64,000 nucleotides of DNA, taken from Coenobita brevimanus (lineage: Eukaryota; Arthropoda; Malacostraca; Decapoda; Coenobitidae). Below, in pieces: positions 46,510-60,564 of this stretch. Position 1 is the first letter of the stretch, and each line of letters begins with the position of its first letter. The stretch spans positions 33,451,501-33,515,500 of the forward strand of contig CM064732.1 in the NCBI GenBank assembly GCA_032717465.1, read 5' to 3'. The translations under genes were made by a program, and so were the position numbers. The notes beneath the pieces are model-generated. The model was not told where the DNA came from. It did not search any database and saw nothing but the letters and a program-made list of their open reading frames with translations.

Positions 46510-47417
46510 TTAACTCTTCGTACACCATGTGGGGTCAGATTGACCCCAACACATTTTTAAAATGATGCCATTCAGCCATTTACTGTTTTAGGGATCTGGA
46601 GAACCATGACTTTGTCTTTGGCAGTGTATAAGCACACAGCATCTGAGTGGAGACTCTTATAGTTCAGGAGTTATGAGGGCGCAAACTTCATTGAGGGTCG
46701 TCCGGTACCCCACTAGCATTCCGTGTAACCTTTATTTATTTATTTATTTATTTTCAAATTCTAGATATTATTTACCATGTCACTGAACTGTGTGATGTTC
46801 TACTGTCAGTTGGGGACAATCGTAATAGATCGTCCCATTTCTGATGCTGATAATGACACCTGCAGTGATATATCTGATGTTAAAATCATTCAGGGGTTTT
46901 CTGATAAGTATGTCAATCTTGTTTATGTTTGTGTTTACCTAATTTGTAAATCATTCAGGGGTTTTCTGATTAAAATGTCATTCTTGTTTATGTTCTGAAC
47001 ATAGATTCAATCAAAGTTTTGCATCATTTTATTCATACCGTTGTTTGTTTTTCTATGATATAACTCTTAATACATTTATTAAATTATGTTAAGAGCATGC
47101 TGAATGAATAAGAATGATGTAACCTAAAAATATATGCCACATTAATCATTACGTGTGTAAACTTTCAAATATGAAGAAAATCGTAAAAATTTAACTTCCA
47201 CTAAACACACACACATACATTATATATATATATATATAACACAAAAGCGAAACATGGTGGATTGCCTACACGTGCCGTGTCCTGGGGAACAATTATTCAA
47301 AATTTAACATTTGTAATTTTGTACAAACGGCAGAAATCCAAAAATTAAGTTGGGGTCTTTGAAGACCACACATGGCGTTCCGGGTTAGGTTTTTTCACCT
47401 GGCGTACGAAGGGTTAA
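46510..47417. mobile_element. 900-bp piggyBac-like non-autonomous element
   Basis: Flanked by TTAA on both sides (46510-46513 and 47414-47417). The ends CTCTTCGTACACC and, inverted, CCCTTCGTACGCC are 13-bp TIRs with two mismatches. A second inverted block (CCATGTGGGGTC...GACCCCAAC) lies immediately inside the left TIR but about 25 bases further in on the right. This is the same asymmetric TIR/subterminal layout as classical piggyBac. The interior holds no transposase. A short frame at 46777-46998 contains an acidic DADNDTCSDISD stretch that might be a remnant N-terminus. A ~40-bp direct repeat occurs at 46888 and 46953. Confidence 0.9.
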
Positions 47418-47980
47418 AGTACCAAGGACAGAGAATCGGGTCTGTCCTCGGTATTTTCTTCAAAAAGGACCGTGATCGGAACTTTCGGTCCATTTTGAGA
47501 CATGGACCCCGACGGGAAACGTCGGTCCATTTTGAGATCCAGGTGCCCACCTTTGGCGATTTCTGCGTTTGTACAATAATTCACAATGTCTGGTCGCCAC
47601 TTTGCTTTCATGTTCACTGTGCATAGCCTAAGTTCCAAGCTACGTTGTTAATTACTAGCAAGGGTATAGATCTGGCACCAAAGGATAGTTCGAGACCATT
47701 CTGTATATTTAGAGGGTGGGGAATCGGAGTTGAAAGAAGGGGTTCGTCATTCAGCATTAGCCGAAAAATATTCTCAGTTTTGAAAATAGAAATAACAATT
47801 TATATCAATAAACGAGTAAATAAAAACGAAATATAGCATATCTATAGAGAAAAGTGGAAGAAATTAATCTGTACCACAGAACCTAAGGTTCGGGGTTCAG
47901 AGGGCGGGCCACTTTTCCGGATCCTCAGTATGGACCTTGCAAGAATGTATCTACAGATTTCACTGAAACCTATTATAGTC
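47418..47980. other. Non-coding with GGACCG/CGGTCC words
   Basis: AAGGACCGTGATCGGAACTT and TCGGTCCATTTTGAGA (twice, 47485 and 47521) stand out. A similar AAGGACCGTGACCACGAAAT occurs at about 45895. No gene recognised. Confidence 0.4.
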
Positions 47981-47984
47981 CGTG

Positions 47985-49340
47985 AGAAGATCGCCAGTGG
48001 AGCATCCCTGACGGAACCCATACTGCCGATCAAAAAGGTTTTAATAGGAAAGATGCTTTAAAATTTTTCTATTAAGAATGGACTTGAAAACTTTTGAGAC
48101 ACAGGATGTTAAAGCAATTGGACGATAGTTTGAGGGTTGGGACTGGTCACACTTCTTTGGGACTGGCTGAATAAGAAAAAACTTTCAGCAAGAAGGAAAG
48201 GTACAGGTTGAAAGACAAAGACGAAAGAGTTTACCTAGGCAGGGTGTAAACACAGAAGCACAGTTCTTGAGGATTCTTGTGGACAACAGGAGGGACTTCA
48301 TCAGGCTCATATGCCTTGTTAGTACTGAACAGAGATAGCAGAAAATACATCAGCTGAAGATATTTTAATGTCAGCCATGAGGAAGTCAGATGGGGGAAGT
48401 GATGGAGGAACAGCATCGGAATCGTCTAAGGTGGAATTGGAGGAGGAAGTCAGAGCAAAGAGATCTGCTTTATCAGTAGAAAACATAGCTACAGAGCCAT
48501 CAGCGTACAAAAAAGAAGAGAAGGATGATGAGGTAAAGTTGTTAGAAAGGTTTTTGGCAAGGTGCCAGAAGGAGCGGGAAGAATTCAAGTTGGAGACTTG
48601 AGAGCATTTAGTACTGATGAAATTATTTTTATCAGAGCGAAGAACAGACTTAGCACTATTCTGGGCAGAAAATAAAAAGATGTGATTTCGGGGTGCGTTG
48701 GCTCCAGTACCTTTTATAGGACCTCTCCTTGTTTCGGACAGCATTAGAACAAGCGTGATTAAACCAATACTGTCTTTTGCATTAGTCAAAGGATATGAGA
48801 AACGAATGTATGCTTCCATGTCCGGGAGAATAACCTCCGTAATGCACAAGGCACACTCAGATGGCTCCCGGCCATGGAAGCAATAATCATTTGAGGGAAA
48901 ATCATAGAAGTACTGCCTGAGGGCTTCCCAATCCGCAGCTCCAAAGTGCCACAGAAGACGTTTCTTTGGAGGGTCCACAGGCCATACCGGAGCGATAGGA
49001 CAGGTTAAAGTAATTAGGTTATGATCAGAGGATACGAGTAGGGTGCTGTACAAGCTGCTCTAGGTCATTAAGGATAGACAAGATGTACCAGGTGGATCAG
49101 TGAAAGGAGAGGAGAGCCAAAGGTGGTGGTGAACATTGAAATCTCCTAGAATGGAGAGTTCAGAGAAAGGAGAAATGGACAGAATGTGTTCCATCGTAGA
49201 AGTAAGATTGTCGAATAATTTTTGATAGTCAGTAGAATTAGGAGATGAGTAAACAGCACAGATATATTTAGTCGGAGAATGACAGGATAGCCGAAGCCAA
49301 AGAGTAGAGAATTCAGAAGAATCGAGTTCAGGTACACGAG
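47985..49340 (-). pseudogene. LINE C endonuclease and RT start
   Basis: On the minus strand this copy covers the endonuclease ([13 protein letters not shown]), the linker ([15 protein letters not shown]) and the RT start down to the QYGFRQGCSTGDLLT region, where it ends abruptly. It shares with the 35.3-kb copy an identical junction (CTGGTACATCTTGTCTATCC) that breaks the endonuclease frame, so both come from one lineage. It has its own shifts near 48.3 and 48.75 kb. Loss of the 3' half is unusual for a LINE and implies later deletion or recombination. Confidence 0.88.
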
Positions 49341-49352
49341 AGCAAGATGAGT

Positions 49353-49357
<5 letters not shown>

Positions 49358-49448
<91 letters not shown>
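49358..49448. repeat. (TA)n microsatellite
   Basis: About 45 uninterrupted TA units. Confidence 0.98.
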
Positions 49449-49450
<2 letters not shown>

Positions 49451-49499
49451 GGGTATATGCAAGGAAGTTGGAACCAAAAGCCAGAAGACCGCAAACCAT

Positions 49500-49975
49500 T
49501 CCTTATTAAAAAAAAAAAAAAAACAAGCAAACGAGAGCCAAATTCAAGATCCGCCCATTTCGAGATGCCTGGACACATTTCGTTTGGAAGACTAGAAATA
49601 CAGACAGAGGGAGACAGTTCCAAAGTTGACCTGTTGCATAAACGAAGGACTGGAAGTAACGGTTAACTCTTGCATTAGAGAGTTGGACAGAAAAGGGATG
49701 AGAATTTGTTGCTAGACTGGTGTTAAGCACCCGTCGTAAAGGTGGAGGGATGCAAGCAGACAGTTCAGAGGAGCACTGACCATTGAAGGGCGACAGAAAA
49801 GAGATAAAGATGCAACAGTGCGGCGAAGAGATGAGGTTAAAGTAAGCCAGTAAGAGGAGGAGAGTTAATGAGACGAACAGCATTTGAATCCACCCTATTG
49901 AGAAGAGCTGTTTGTTGAAAGCCTCCCCACACATGAGAGCTCTGCTCTACATAGTGGCGAGTAAAACCCGTGTAT
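49500..49975 (-). pseudogene. LINE C 3'-terminal fragment
   Basis: Minus-strand reading [35 protein letters not shown] matches the C-terminus of the 35.3-kb copy. A stretch just upstream (YFNLISSPHCC) is shifted. The poly(A) tail appears as a T/A run at 49508-49522. The copy is 5' truncated. Confidence 0.9.
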
Positions 49976-50027
49976 TATGTCAGCAACCGTGCAGGGGTAA
50001 AAGAGGTACGGAGTCAGCTTAGGACAC

Positions 50028-50031
<4 letters not shown>

Positions 50032-50100
<69 letters not shown>
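50032..50100. repeat. (TA)n microsatellite
   Basis: About 34 TA units. Confidence 0.98.
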
Positions 50101-50102
<2 letters not shown>

Positions 50103-50165
50103 TCAGAACGTCTCCAACTAATTTTTCTTCAAGATCTCCTTACATAAATTTCACATTTTCTTTAG

Positions 50166-50169
<4 letters not shown>

Positions 50170-50210
<41 letters not shown>
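50170..50210. repeat. (AC)n microsatellite
   Basis: About 20 AC units bordering the right arm of the inverted pair. Confidence 0.97.
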
Positions 50211-50213
<3 letters not shown>

Positions 50214-50368
50214 TGGAAGTCAGCTGGTAACAATAAGATGCTTTAGGCGCTTTTTACGCACAAGAACACACTCCACAAAAGGCTAACTTATACAGACTAG
50301 AGAAGTTGCATGAAGTGAAAATATATTAAAGCAGAATAAGACAGCAAAAAGGAAAATCAAGCGAAAAG

Positions 50369-50372
<4 letters not shown>
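50211..50372 (-). repeat. Inverted pair, right arm (~160 bp)
   Basis: Partner of 45695-45854 in opposite orientation, 4.4 kb away. It leads into the (CT)n run just as the left arm borders (GA)n. Confidence 0.88.

Positions 50373-50445
<73 letters not shown>
50372..50445. repeat. (CT)n microsatellite
   Basis: About 36 CT units between the inverted arm and the SINE head. Confidence 0.98.
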
Positions 50446-50448
<3 letters not shown>

Positions 50449-50706
50449 GCTCGCTGGCTCAGTGATAGCTTTCTCGCTTGCCATCTGGTAGACGGGAGTT
50501 CGCGTATCGATCGGGTTGTGAAAAGTTTCACTGACGAAGTGGGTGGTTACTGTCCCCCTTGAGCAAGGGGACGGGTGTGTGCTTGTATGAAGGTCACAGC
50601 CTTGCCGTTAGATCGGACTATATGGGCTCTCAGCTCCCTTCCGGGAGGGTAAAAGCTGACGATCACGACCATCAACTGATCCTGACCGACCCGGTGAATT
50701 ACACAC

Positions 50707-50710
<4 letters not shown>
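50446..50710 (+). mobile_element. tRNA-related SINE
   Basis: The head looks like a decayed tRNA gene. TGGCTCAGTGA at 50455-50465 fits a polymerase III A box, and GGAGTTCGCGTATCGA at about 50495-50510 resembles a B box, about 40 bases apart. A unique body of about 190 bases follows and the element ends ACACACAAA before (TA)n. No matching acceptor stem is visible, so it is not a functional tRNA. Transcription by polymerase III and mobilisation by a LINE are inferred. Confidence 0.65.

Positions 50711-50779
<69 letters not shown>
50711..50779. repeat. (TA)n shared by two 3' ends
   Basis: Lies between the SINE 3' end (plus) and the LINE B 3' end (minus), so both tails converge on it. Confidence 0.95.

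Positions 50780-54183
<3,404 letters not shown>

Positions 54184-54248
<65 letters not shown>
54184..54248. repeat. (TA)n, left flank of the LTR element
   Basis: About 32 TA units ending at the left LTR. The same repeat resumes at the right LTR edge. Confidence 0.97.
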
Positions 54249-54251
<3 letters not shown>

Positions 54252-55032
54252 CACGGAAGAGAAAGAAAATGTACACTTTAAGTGAGAATACTAAAAATCA
54301 CTACTGTCCCGTAAAGTTCCAGGTTCAAAACGAAAGAGTTAGGTAAAATTACAAGTTAAAGTTTAATGCTCAAACTAACAACAAAACATTCAGGACTCAT
54401 AAGGAAAATGTAATGGCAAACACAGGTTAAATATATGGTTAACTGCAATACCCTCTATTAACACGAAATTAGCAAGAGTAAATTTATCTAAGTCAGCCCT
54501 GATAAAATGATAATACCGGATAATACTCAGTGAATGAAATATATATTATTACAGATACAAAATATTAATAATGGCTGACACCCAAAACACATGAATCACA
54601 AAAACCCCACTAGGCCTAAGAATTAACACATTACACTACACAGTGCAAGAAAAAATGTAATAACACTCATACTCAAATTACACAGCTGCTAGATGGTTGG
54701 AGACTTCCTGAGCACTCACAATAATAACAACTGTACAGGGGAGGACAGAGATGTGAGCAAAATGAGGAGCAGATCTAAGTGGCAATTAATGCAGAGACTG
54801 AGCTCATTATATAGGGGCCGGCAGAGCTTGATACAACTTGTAAGAAGGACGCGCAAATGAAGCCATGGGGACAAAGAGTTGACAATCCTGCTCTGAACAA
54901 CAGAAAGAACGACTTGCTCTACTATAAGGGAGGAGGGGGGGGGAGTGAGGTAGAACACGCTCGTGATCAAACATGCAGCATACTGTACGTTAGAATTACA
55001 CAAAGGATGATGAAATCAAAGGCTATGTAACA
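54249..55032 (-). repeat. 3' LTR
   Basis: Differs from the other LTR at roughly a dozen positions by eye, about 98 percent identity. Its outer tip is degraded where it meets the (TA)n repeat (TATCACGG in place of TGTTACGG on the plus strand). Confidence 0.95.
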
Positions 55033-55043
55033 CCTCCCCACAA
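55033..55043 (-). other. Polypurine tract
   Basis: TTGTGGGGAGG on the minus strand sits immediately before the 3' LTR, the normal place for plus-strand DNA priming. Confidence 0.75.
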
Positions 55044-55093
55044 AGAAAAAGAAATTTACAAAGGAAATTTCTTATTACTCTAAAACAATCTGT

Positions 55094-55770
55094 CTAAAGT
55101 CTAGATAAGCAATCTGCAATAACATTTTCTTTCCCCTTGACATGTTGTATGTCTAATGAATACTCCTGAAGAAGTAGACTCCATCTTGTCAATCTCTGAT
55201 TTTTATCTTTAAACTTACTAAGGAATTTCAGTGGGTTATGATCGGTATAAATGACTATGGGATCAAAACCAGAACACAAATAAAATGAAAAATGCTGTAA
55301 ACCCAAAATCAAGGCCAAAAGCTCTTTCTCAATAGTTGAGTAGTTCTTTTGAGGTGGAGTGAACTTCTTACTGTAATAAGATACAGGGTGTTCAATACCC
55401 TTATCATCCTCTTGCAGCAAAACAGCCCCAGCTCCTGTATCACTTGCATCAACAGCCATCTTAAAAGGCTTAGCAAAATCTGGAGTAGCGAGCACTGGCT
55501 GACTTAATAGGATAGCTTTAAGTTTGCTGAAAGAGGATTCACAGTTACCGGTCCAGACAAATTTAACTCCCTTTTTCAGTAGGTCTGTAAGTGGTGATAC
55601 AAGAATTGAAAAGTTAAGAACAAATCTCCTGTAATAACCTACCATTCCCAAAAATCTTTGTAGCTCTTTCCTACTTTTAGGTCTGGGAAGATCACTTATA
55701 ACCTGAACCTTCGCTCCTGGTGGTGCAACATGTCCATCACCAATTACTTACCCAAGGTACTGAACTTTAG
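55094..55770 (-). pseudogene. LTR element RT thumb and RNase H
   Basis: The frame 55651-55094 starts in the RT connection (GMVGYYRRFV) and contains a Ty3/gypsy RNase H. Asp68 is in MAVDASDTGAG, Glu110 in IEKELLAL and Asp137 in IYTDHNPLKFL, the expected catalytic set. It ends with the HVKGKENVIADCLSRL motif and a stop at 55094. A small deletion and shift just upstream (about 55770) separate it from the RT palm. It is the last pol domain before the 3' LTR. Confidence 0.93.
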
Positions 55771-56888
55771 CTTGATAAATTAGCTACAAGATGAGCCTGA
55801 ACTAAACGCTCAAGAAATTTACTGACATGGCATAGGTGATCTTTCGAGTTGTCACTGAAGATTAATACATCATCAATATAAACAACACACCCTGCCAAAC
55901 CCTCTGTTACAACATTCATGAGCTTCTGAAATGTGGCTGGTGCATTCTTCATACCATATGGCATTAAAGAACATGCAAAAGTCTTTCCTAGTGTTACAAA
56001 ACATGAGATCTCCCTAACACGTTCAGTCATAGGTACTTGCCAGTATCCCTTTAACAAATCAAACTTACTTATGTACCTAGCCTTTCCGATCTTGTCTATG
56101 CAATCTTCCACACGAGGGAGAGGGTAAGTGTCTGTTTTGGTTATCTGATTAACACGTCTGTAGTCAATGCAAAACCGCTGTGACCCCCCTGGCTTAGGGA
56201 CCAGAGTGACAGAAGAACTCCACTCGCTCTGACAGGGCTCAATCATCTTGTGGTCCAACAGGTTGCCAAGCTCCTTCTGGATGAGAGGAACTTTCACTGG
56301 GTTCACATGGTAAGGAGGCAGTTTAATTGGCTTTGCGTCTCCAACATCGACATCATGCATCAACACAGTGGTTCTTCCTGGAGTGGCAGCGAACACTTGT
56401 GGGAACTCCTGGAGTAATGCCGAAAACTCCTGCCTTTCCTCGGGAGGTAGATGAGAAAGCTTAGTCTGGAGATCATTCTTGATATCAGGATTCTTCCCCA
56501 AACTATCACTCAGGCTCATACTGCATGGGAGAGCTTCACTTGCAGACTCGGGTGGAACAGCTACAGTGCAGACTGGGTTATTTTCATCCCGCCTGTGATA
56601 TAACTTTAGCATGTTGATGTGACAAAGTTGCTTGTTCTTTCTACGATCTGGTGAGGCGATGACATAGTTGACATCACTGAGTTTCTTCTCCACGAAATAA
56701 GGACCACTAAACTTGGCTTGAAGAGGTTTCCCATGAACTGGTAGCAGAATCAAAACCTGATCTCCTGGCTGAAAGTGGCGTAACCTGGACTTCTTATCAT
56801 ACCAAGTCTTCATCTTCTCCTGAGCAGCTCCTAAATTCTCTCTCGCCAGCTGTAAAGCAGTGGACAGCCGTTCTTTGAACTTCATCAC
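55767..56888 (-). pseudogene. LTR element integrase C-terminus fused to RT
   Basis: Residues 1-100 form the integrase C-terminal part (KMKTWYDKKS, FQPGDQVLILLP, FSGPYFVEKKLS, LCHINMLKLYHRRD). After a ~70-residue linker with an EFSALLQEFPQVF segment, the RT begins (MIEPCQSEWSSSVTLVPKP, FCIDYRRVNQ, SKFDLLKGYWQVP, MPYGMKNAPATFQ, YIDDVLIF). YIDD spans residues 337-340 with both aspartates. The two domains share one unbroken frame, which is the key evidence for the integrase-before-RT order. The upstream frame change near 57000 cuts it from the integrase core. The downstream break at about 55770 cuts it from RNase H. Confidence 0.95.
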
Positions 56889-56956
56889 ATACTCCAGCAG
56901 GTTGACGTCATCTTCCTCCGACAGCCAGCATTCCTTGAGTAGCTTAAGGGGTCCTC

Positions 56957-57586
56957 TTACTTCATGGCCAAACAGTAGTTCAAAAGGTGAGAAGCGAGTG
57001 ATTCATTTGGAGATTCTCTTGCGGCAAACACAACGAATGGAAGACCTTTATCCCAGTCTTTCTGATGTTCCAAACAGTATTTCTTGAGCATCGATTTGAG
57101 TGTTTGATGATATCTCTCCAACGCTCCTTGAGTCTGGGGATGGTAAGCTGAAGACGTGATCTGGGTGATGCCCAACTCTTTCAGAGACTGCTTGAAAACA
57201 TTTGACATGAAATTACTTCCCCGGTCTGACTGTACCTCCTTGGGCAGACCAAACTTTGTGAAGAACCCTAGCATTTCCTTAACCACGGTCTTTGCTGAGA
57301 TATTTCTAAGTGGAATGGCTTCAGGATAACGAGTAGCCATATCAATCAGGGTCAACACATAAGAAAATCCTGAAGAAGTCTTAGGAAGAGGGCCCACAAT
57401 ATCCACCAACACACGGGTGAATGGCGCCTCAAAAGGAAGAATGGGAACTAGAGGTGCAACCTTTTCGGTCTGATTACACTTCCCCACAACTTGACAGGTG
57501 TGACAAGACTTACAATACCAGGAAACATCCCTGAAGATACCTGGCCAGTAGAAGAGTTTCAAAATGCGTGCCACAGTCTTCCTCAC
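56957..57586 (-). pseudogene. LTR element integrase zinc and catalytic core
   Basis: Carries the CxxC half of the HHCC zinc domain (Cys28 and Cys31 in CKSCHTC), and the core with Asp62 (LVDIVGPLP), Asp121 (VQSDRGSNF) and Glu157 (HPQTQGALERYHQ). The D-x58-D-x35-E spacing is canonical. The His half of the zinc domain lies at the end of the preceding Gag-protease frame (HDSSLAGHE), separated by a small frame break near 57585. A second break near 57000 follows the core. Confidence 0.95.
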
Positions 57587-59664
57587 TCGTGTCCTGCCAA
57601 ACTGGAATCATGAGCCACTCGAATGATATCCTGCCTACAAACACGAGGGATGACAACTTGATGTACAACCTCCCATTCACAGTCGGCTGATGCTGTTGGG
57701 GGTCTCCACTTCCTCATAAGTACTCCTGACTTTATATAATAACAAGTAGAAGCACCGGCTGACTCTTCCTCACTGCAAGCAGAGTTAGCTAGACCTTTCA
57801 ACTCAGGGTCAGCAACCTGCCTCTCAACCAACTCTTGACGAGACAAATTATCAACACTACGGGGTACTGCCTCATCTGGTGAGTGGTCCAAATTAGCAAG
57901 AAAAGTGTCAGCTAGGATAACATCATCATCATCATTATCCTCTAAGTCACCAGTAACTTTAGACTTAGCCCTAGTGACAGCACATCCAGGGAACACATCA
58001 GGGATATCACAATCCTGGGCCGCAGCCACTGGCTCACTAGACAACTGAGGAGCTGGACACACTTGACTTCCACCAATATCATTTCCAAGTAAGAAAGTTA
58101 CACCTGACATTGGGAGTGTCTCAACCAACCCAACCATAACGGAACCATTAACAAAACCAGACTCTAAATTCACTCTGCACAGAGGGACAGAGAAGTAATT
58201 ATTCCCTACACCTTGTAAGATTACAGTTTCATCAGAGGAATTAACATTAGAGCCTAGAACACTGGTCAGCATAAGGGATTGGCAAGCACCTGTATCACGA
58301 TATATTTTAACTGATTTCCTGTTATTACTGTCCAGAGGACTGACAAAACCATCAGACAGGAAATTAGCACATGAACTCTTGAGAGCGTCACCCACGTTAC
58401 TGCTCAAAAGAGGAGCTTCATCATGAGGATTTAATTTACCCCTCAAAGCAGGTTCAGTTAACTCAGTTAAAGAATTCTGGGAACTCTCAAGGGTGGACAC
58501 TAGACCAATTGACTGAATATTTAAATACTTCTTTTTGTTCACATCATGCTGTCTCCTGAAACATTTCTCTGTAGTATGACCAAGCTTACAACAATAAGTA
58601 CATTTACTTTTCTGAAATCTAGAGGTGGAGCTGGTATTTACTTCCTGAGAAACATCATCTTTATTCTCTTTCGTGTTACCTGTACTCTGAGTAGAGGCAA
58701 CGTACATACTCTCAGCTTTCTTTTTTTCTTTAGAATATCTCTTGTGAGTGAGAACATATTCATCAGCTAAAACTGCAGCATCAAACAAATTATCTATTCT
58801 TCTCTCATCAAGATATAGGCTTACATCTTTATTAACACACCTTTTGAAGTCCTCCAGCAAAATCATTTGCTTAAATTTGTCAAAATCAGAACCCACATTC
58901 TTAGAATTTAACCACTGCTCTAACAGATCTTCTTTGATTTTTGCATACTCAACATGGGACTGCTTATCTTGCTTATAAGTTGTCCTAAATTTTACTCTAT
59001 AGGCTTCAGGAACAAGCTCATAGGCCTTAAGAATCAAGCTCTTAATGACATCATAATTATCAGATTGATCCTGAGGCAAAGATGCATAAGTTTCTTGAGC
59101 TTTACCGGTGAGAACAGTTTGAAGGAGTACTGGCCAATACTTTTTGGGCCAATTAAAACCTGTAGCTACCCTCTCAAACAACTGAAAATACTTTGTTAAA
59201 TCAGATTCATTAAAAGGAGGGACAAGTTTAACATTTTTAGCCACATCAAAATCATCAGAGCTAGATGATCCAGTTCCACCTTGTTTCATGCGATACTCAT
59301 GGTCTGCCTGAATCCTAGCTAGTTCAATTTGTGCCTGAGCCTCCTGAATACGAGCATTTGCCTGAAATTCACCCTCCTTAACATGAGCCTCCTGCAAGGC
59401 TAGCTGTAACTTAGCTAATTCAATCTGCGTTTGCTCATTTCGAGGAGTTACATTAAACAAGCTTTCATTAATCATGTCAACAATTTGATCTTTAGAATGA
59501 TGAGTGCGAACAGCAATTCCCAATTGTTGAGCAACAAGCTTAAGTTCATTCTTTGTTCTGTTTTCTACATCACACACTGTTTGCACATTTGACAAAAAAT
59601 CTTTGGCTTCATCAAGAGTAGTAATAGTAGACATGATGAATAAATCACAGTTACAAAATATCAA
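57583..59664 (-). pseudogene. LTR element Gag-protease frame
   Basis: 693 codons; the likely start is the second methionine (59634, MSTITTLDEA). In order: a SAP-like helical region (about 36-67), an Ala/Gln-rich coiled-coil (about 78-125), and a capsid region whose later half (about 215-305) is SCAN-like (RVKFRTTYKQ, LLEQWLNSKNV, MILLEDFKRCVN, DAAVLADEY). Next are a CCHC knuckle (Cys355, Cys358, His363, Cys368), an aspartic protease with DTGA at 457-460 and LLGND at 525-529, and a tail entering the integrase zinc domain. Gag, protease and integrase thus share one frame, consistent with a single polyprotein. Confidence 0.93.
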
Positions 59665-59694
59665 GCAATATCCTTATGATAATATCCTGAATAT

Positions 59695-59712
59695 CCTGAT
59701 AAGAGGTCGCCA
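59695..59712 (-). other. Candidate primer-binding site
   Basis: TGGCGACCTCTTATCAGG begins 6 bases inside the 5' LTR on the minus strand. TGG is the expected complement of a tRNA CCA end. I could not identify the tRNA. Confidence 0.55.
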
Positions 59713-59718
59713 AATTTA

Positions 59719-60500
59719 TGTTACGGAACAGAGAAAGAAAATGTACACTTTAAGTGAGAATACTAAAATCACTACTGTCCCGTAAAGTTCCAGGTTCAAA
59801 ACAAAAGAGTTAGGTAAAATTACAAGTTAAAGTTTAATGCTCAAACTAACAACAAAACATTCAGGACTCATAAAGATAATGTAATGGCAAAAACAGGTTA
59901 AATATATGGTTAACTGCAATAGCCTCTATTAACACGAAATTAGCAAGAGTAAATTTATCTAAGTCAGCCCTGATAAAATGATAATACCGGATAATACTCA
60001 GTGAATGAATATATATTATTACAGATACAAAATAATAATAATGGCTGACACCCAAAACACATGAATCACAAAAACCCCACTAGGCCTAAGAATTAACACA
60101 TTACACTACACAGTGCAAGAAAAAATGTAATAACACTCATACTCAAATTACACAGCTGCTAGATGGTTGGAGACTTCCTGAGCACTCACAATAATAACAA
60201 CTGTACAGGGGAGGACAGAGATGTGAGCAAAATGAGGAGTAGATCTAAGTGGCAATTAATGCAGAGACTGAGCTCATTATATAGGGGCCGGCAGAGCTTG
60301 ATACAACTTGTAAGAAGGACGCGCAAATGAAGCCATGGGGACAAAGAGTTGACAATCCTGCTCTGAACAACAGAAAGAACGACTTACTCTACTATAAGGG
60401 AGGAGGGGGGGAGTGAGGCAGAACACGCTCGTGATCAAACATGCAGCATACTGTACATTAGAATTACACAAAGGATGATGAAATCATAGGCTATGTAACA
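59719..60500 (-). repeat. 5' LTR
   Basis: TG...CA bounded. The outer end TGTTACATAG is intact here and the inner end is CCGTAACA. No promoter element was identified with confidence. Confidence 0.95.

Positions 60501-60563
<63 letters not shown>
60501..60563. repeat. (TA)n between LTR element and mariner
   Basis: About 28 TA units with one TACA start. It directly borders the 5' LTR and the mariner end. Confidence 0.96.

Positions 60564-60564
<1 letters not shown>

Larger units (their letters stand above)
54249..60500 (-). mobile_element. Ty3/gypsy LTR retrotransposon, Gmr1-like domain order
   Basis: A complete 6.25-kb element on the minus strand: 782-bp 5' LTR (59719-60500), primer-binding site, Gag-protease frame, integrase, reverse transcriptase, RNase H, purine tract and 784-bp 3' LTR (54249-55032). 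Integrase precedes RT: the integrase C-terminus and RT lie in one continuous frame, so the order is not a nesting artefact. Gypsy-type RT and integrase with this copia-like order define Gmr1-type elements. LTRs start TGTTACATAG and end CCGTAACA. The element sits in a (TA)n tract, so the target duplication cannot be read. Frame breaks near 57585, 57000 and 55770 disable pol. Confidence 0.93.

Noticed and set aside
50455..50530. Functional tRNA gene
   Set aside because: A and B box-like motifs exist but no pairing acceptor stem or clear anticodon arm, so it was called a SINE head instead.
55933..59199. Plus-strand small frames within the LTR element
   Set aside because: Shadows of gag-pol on the minus strand.
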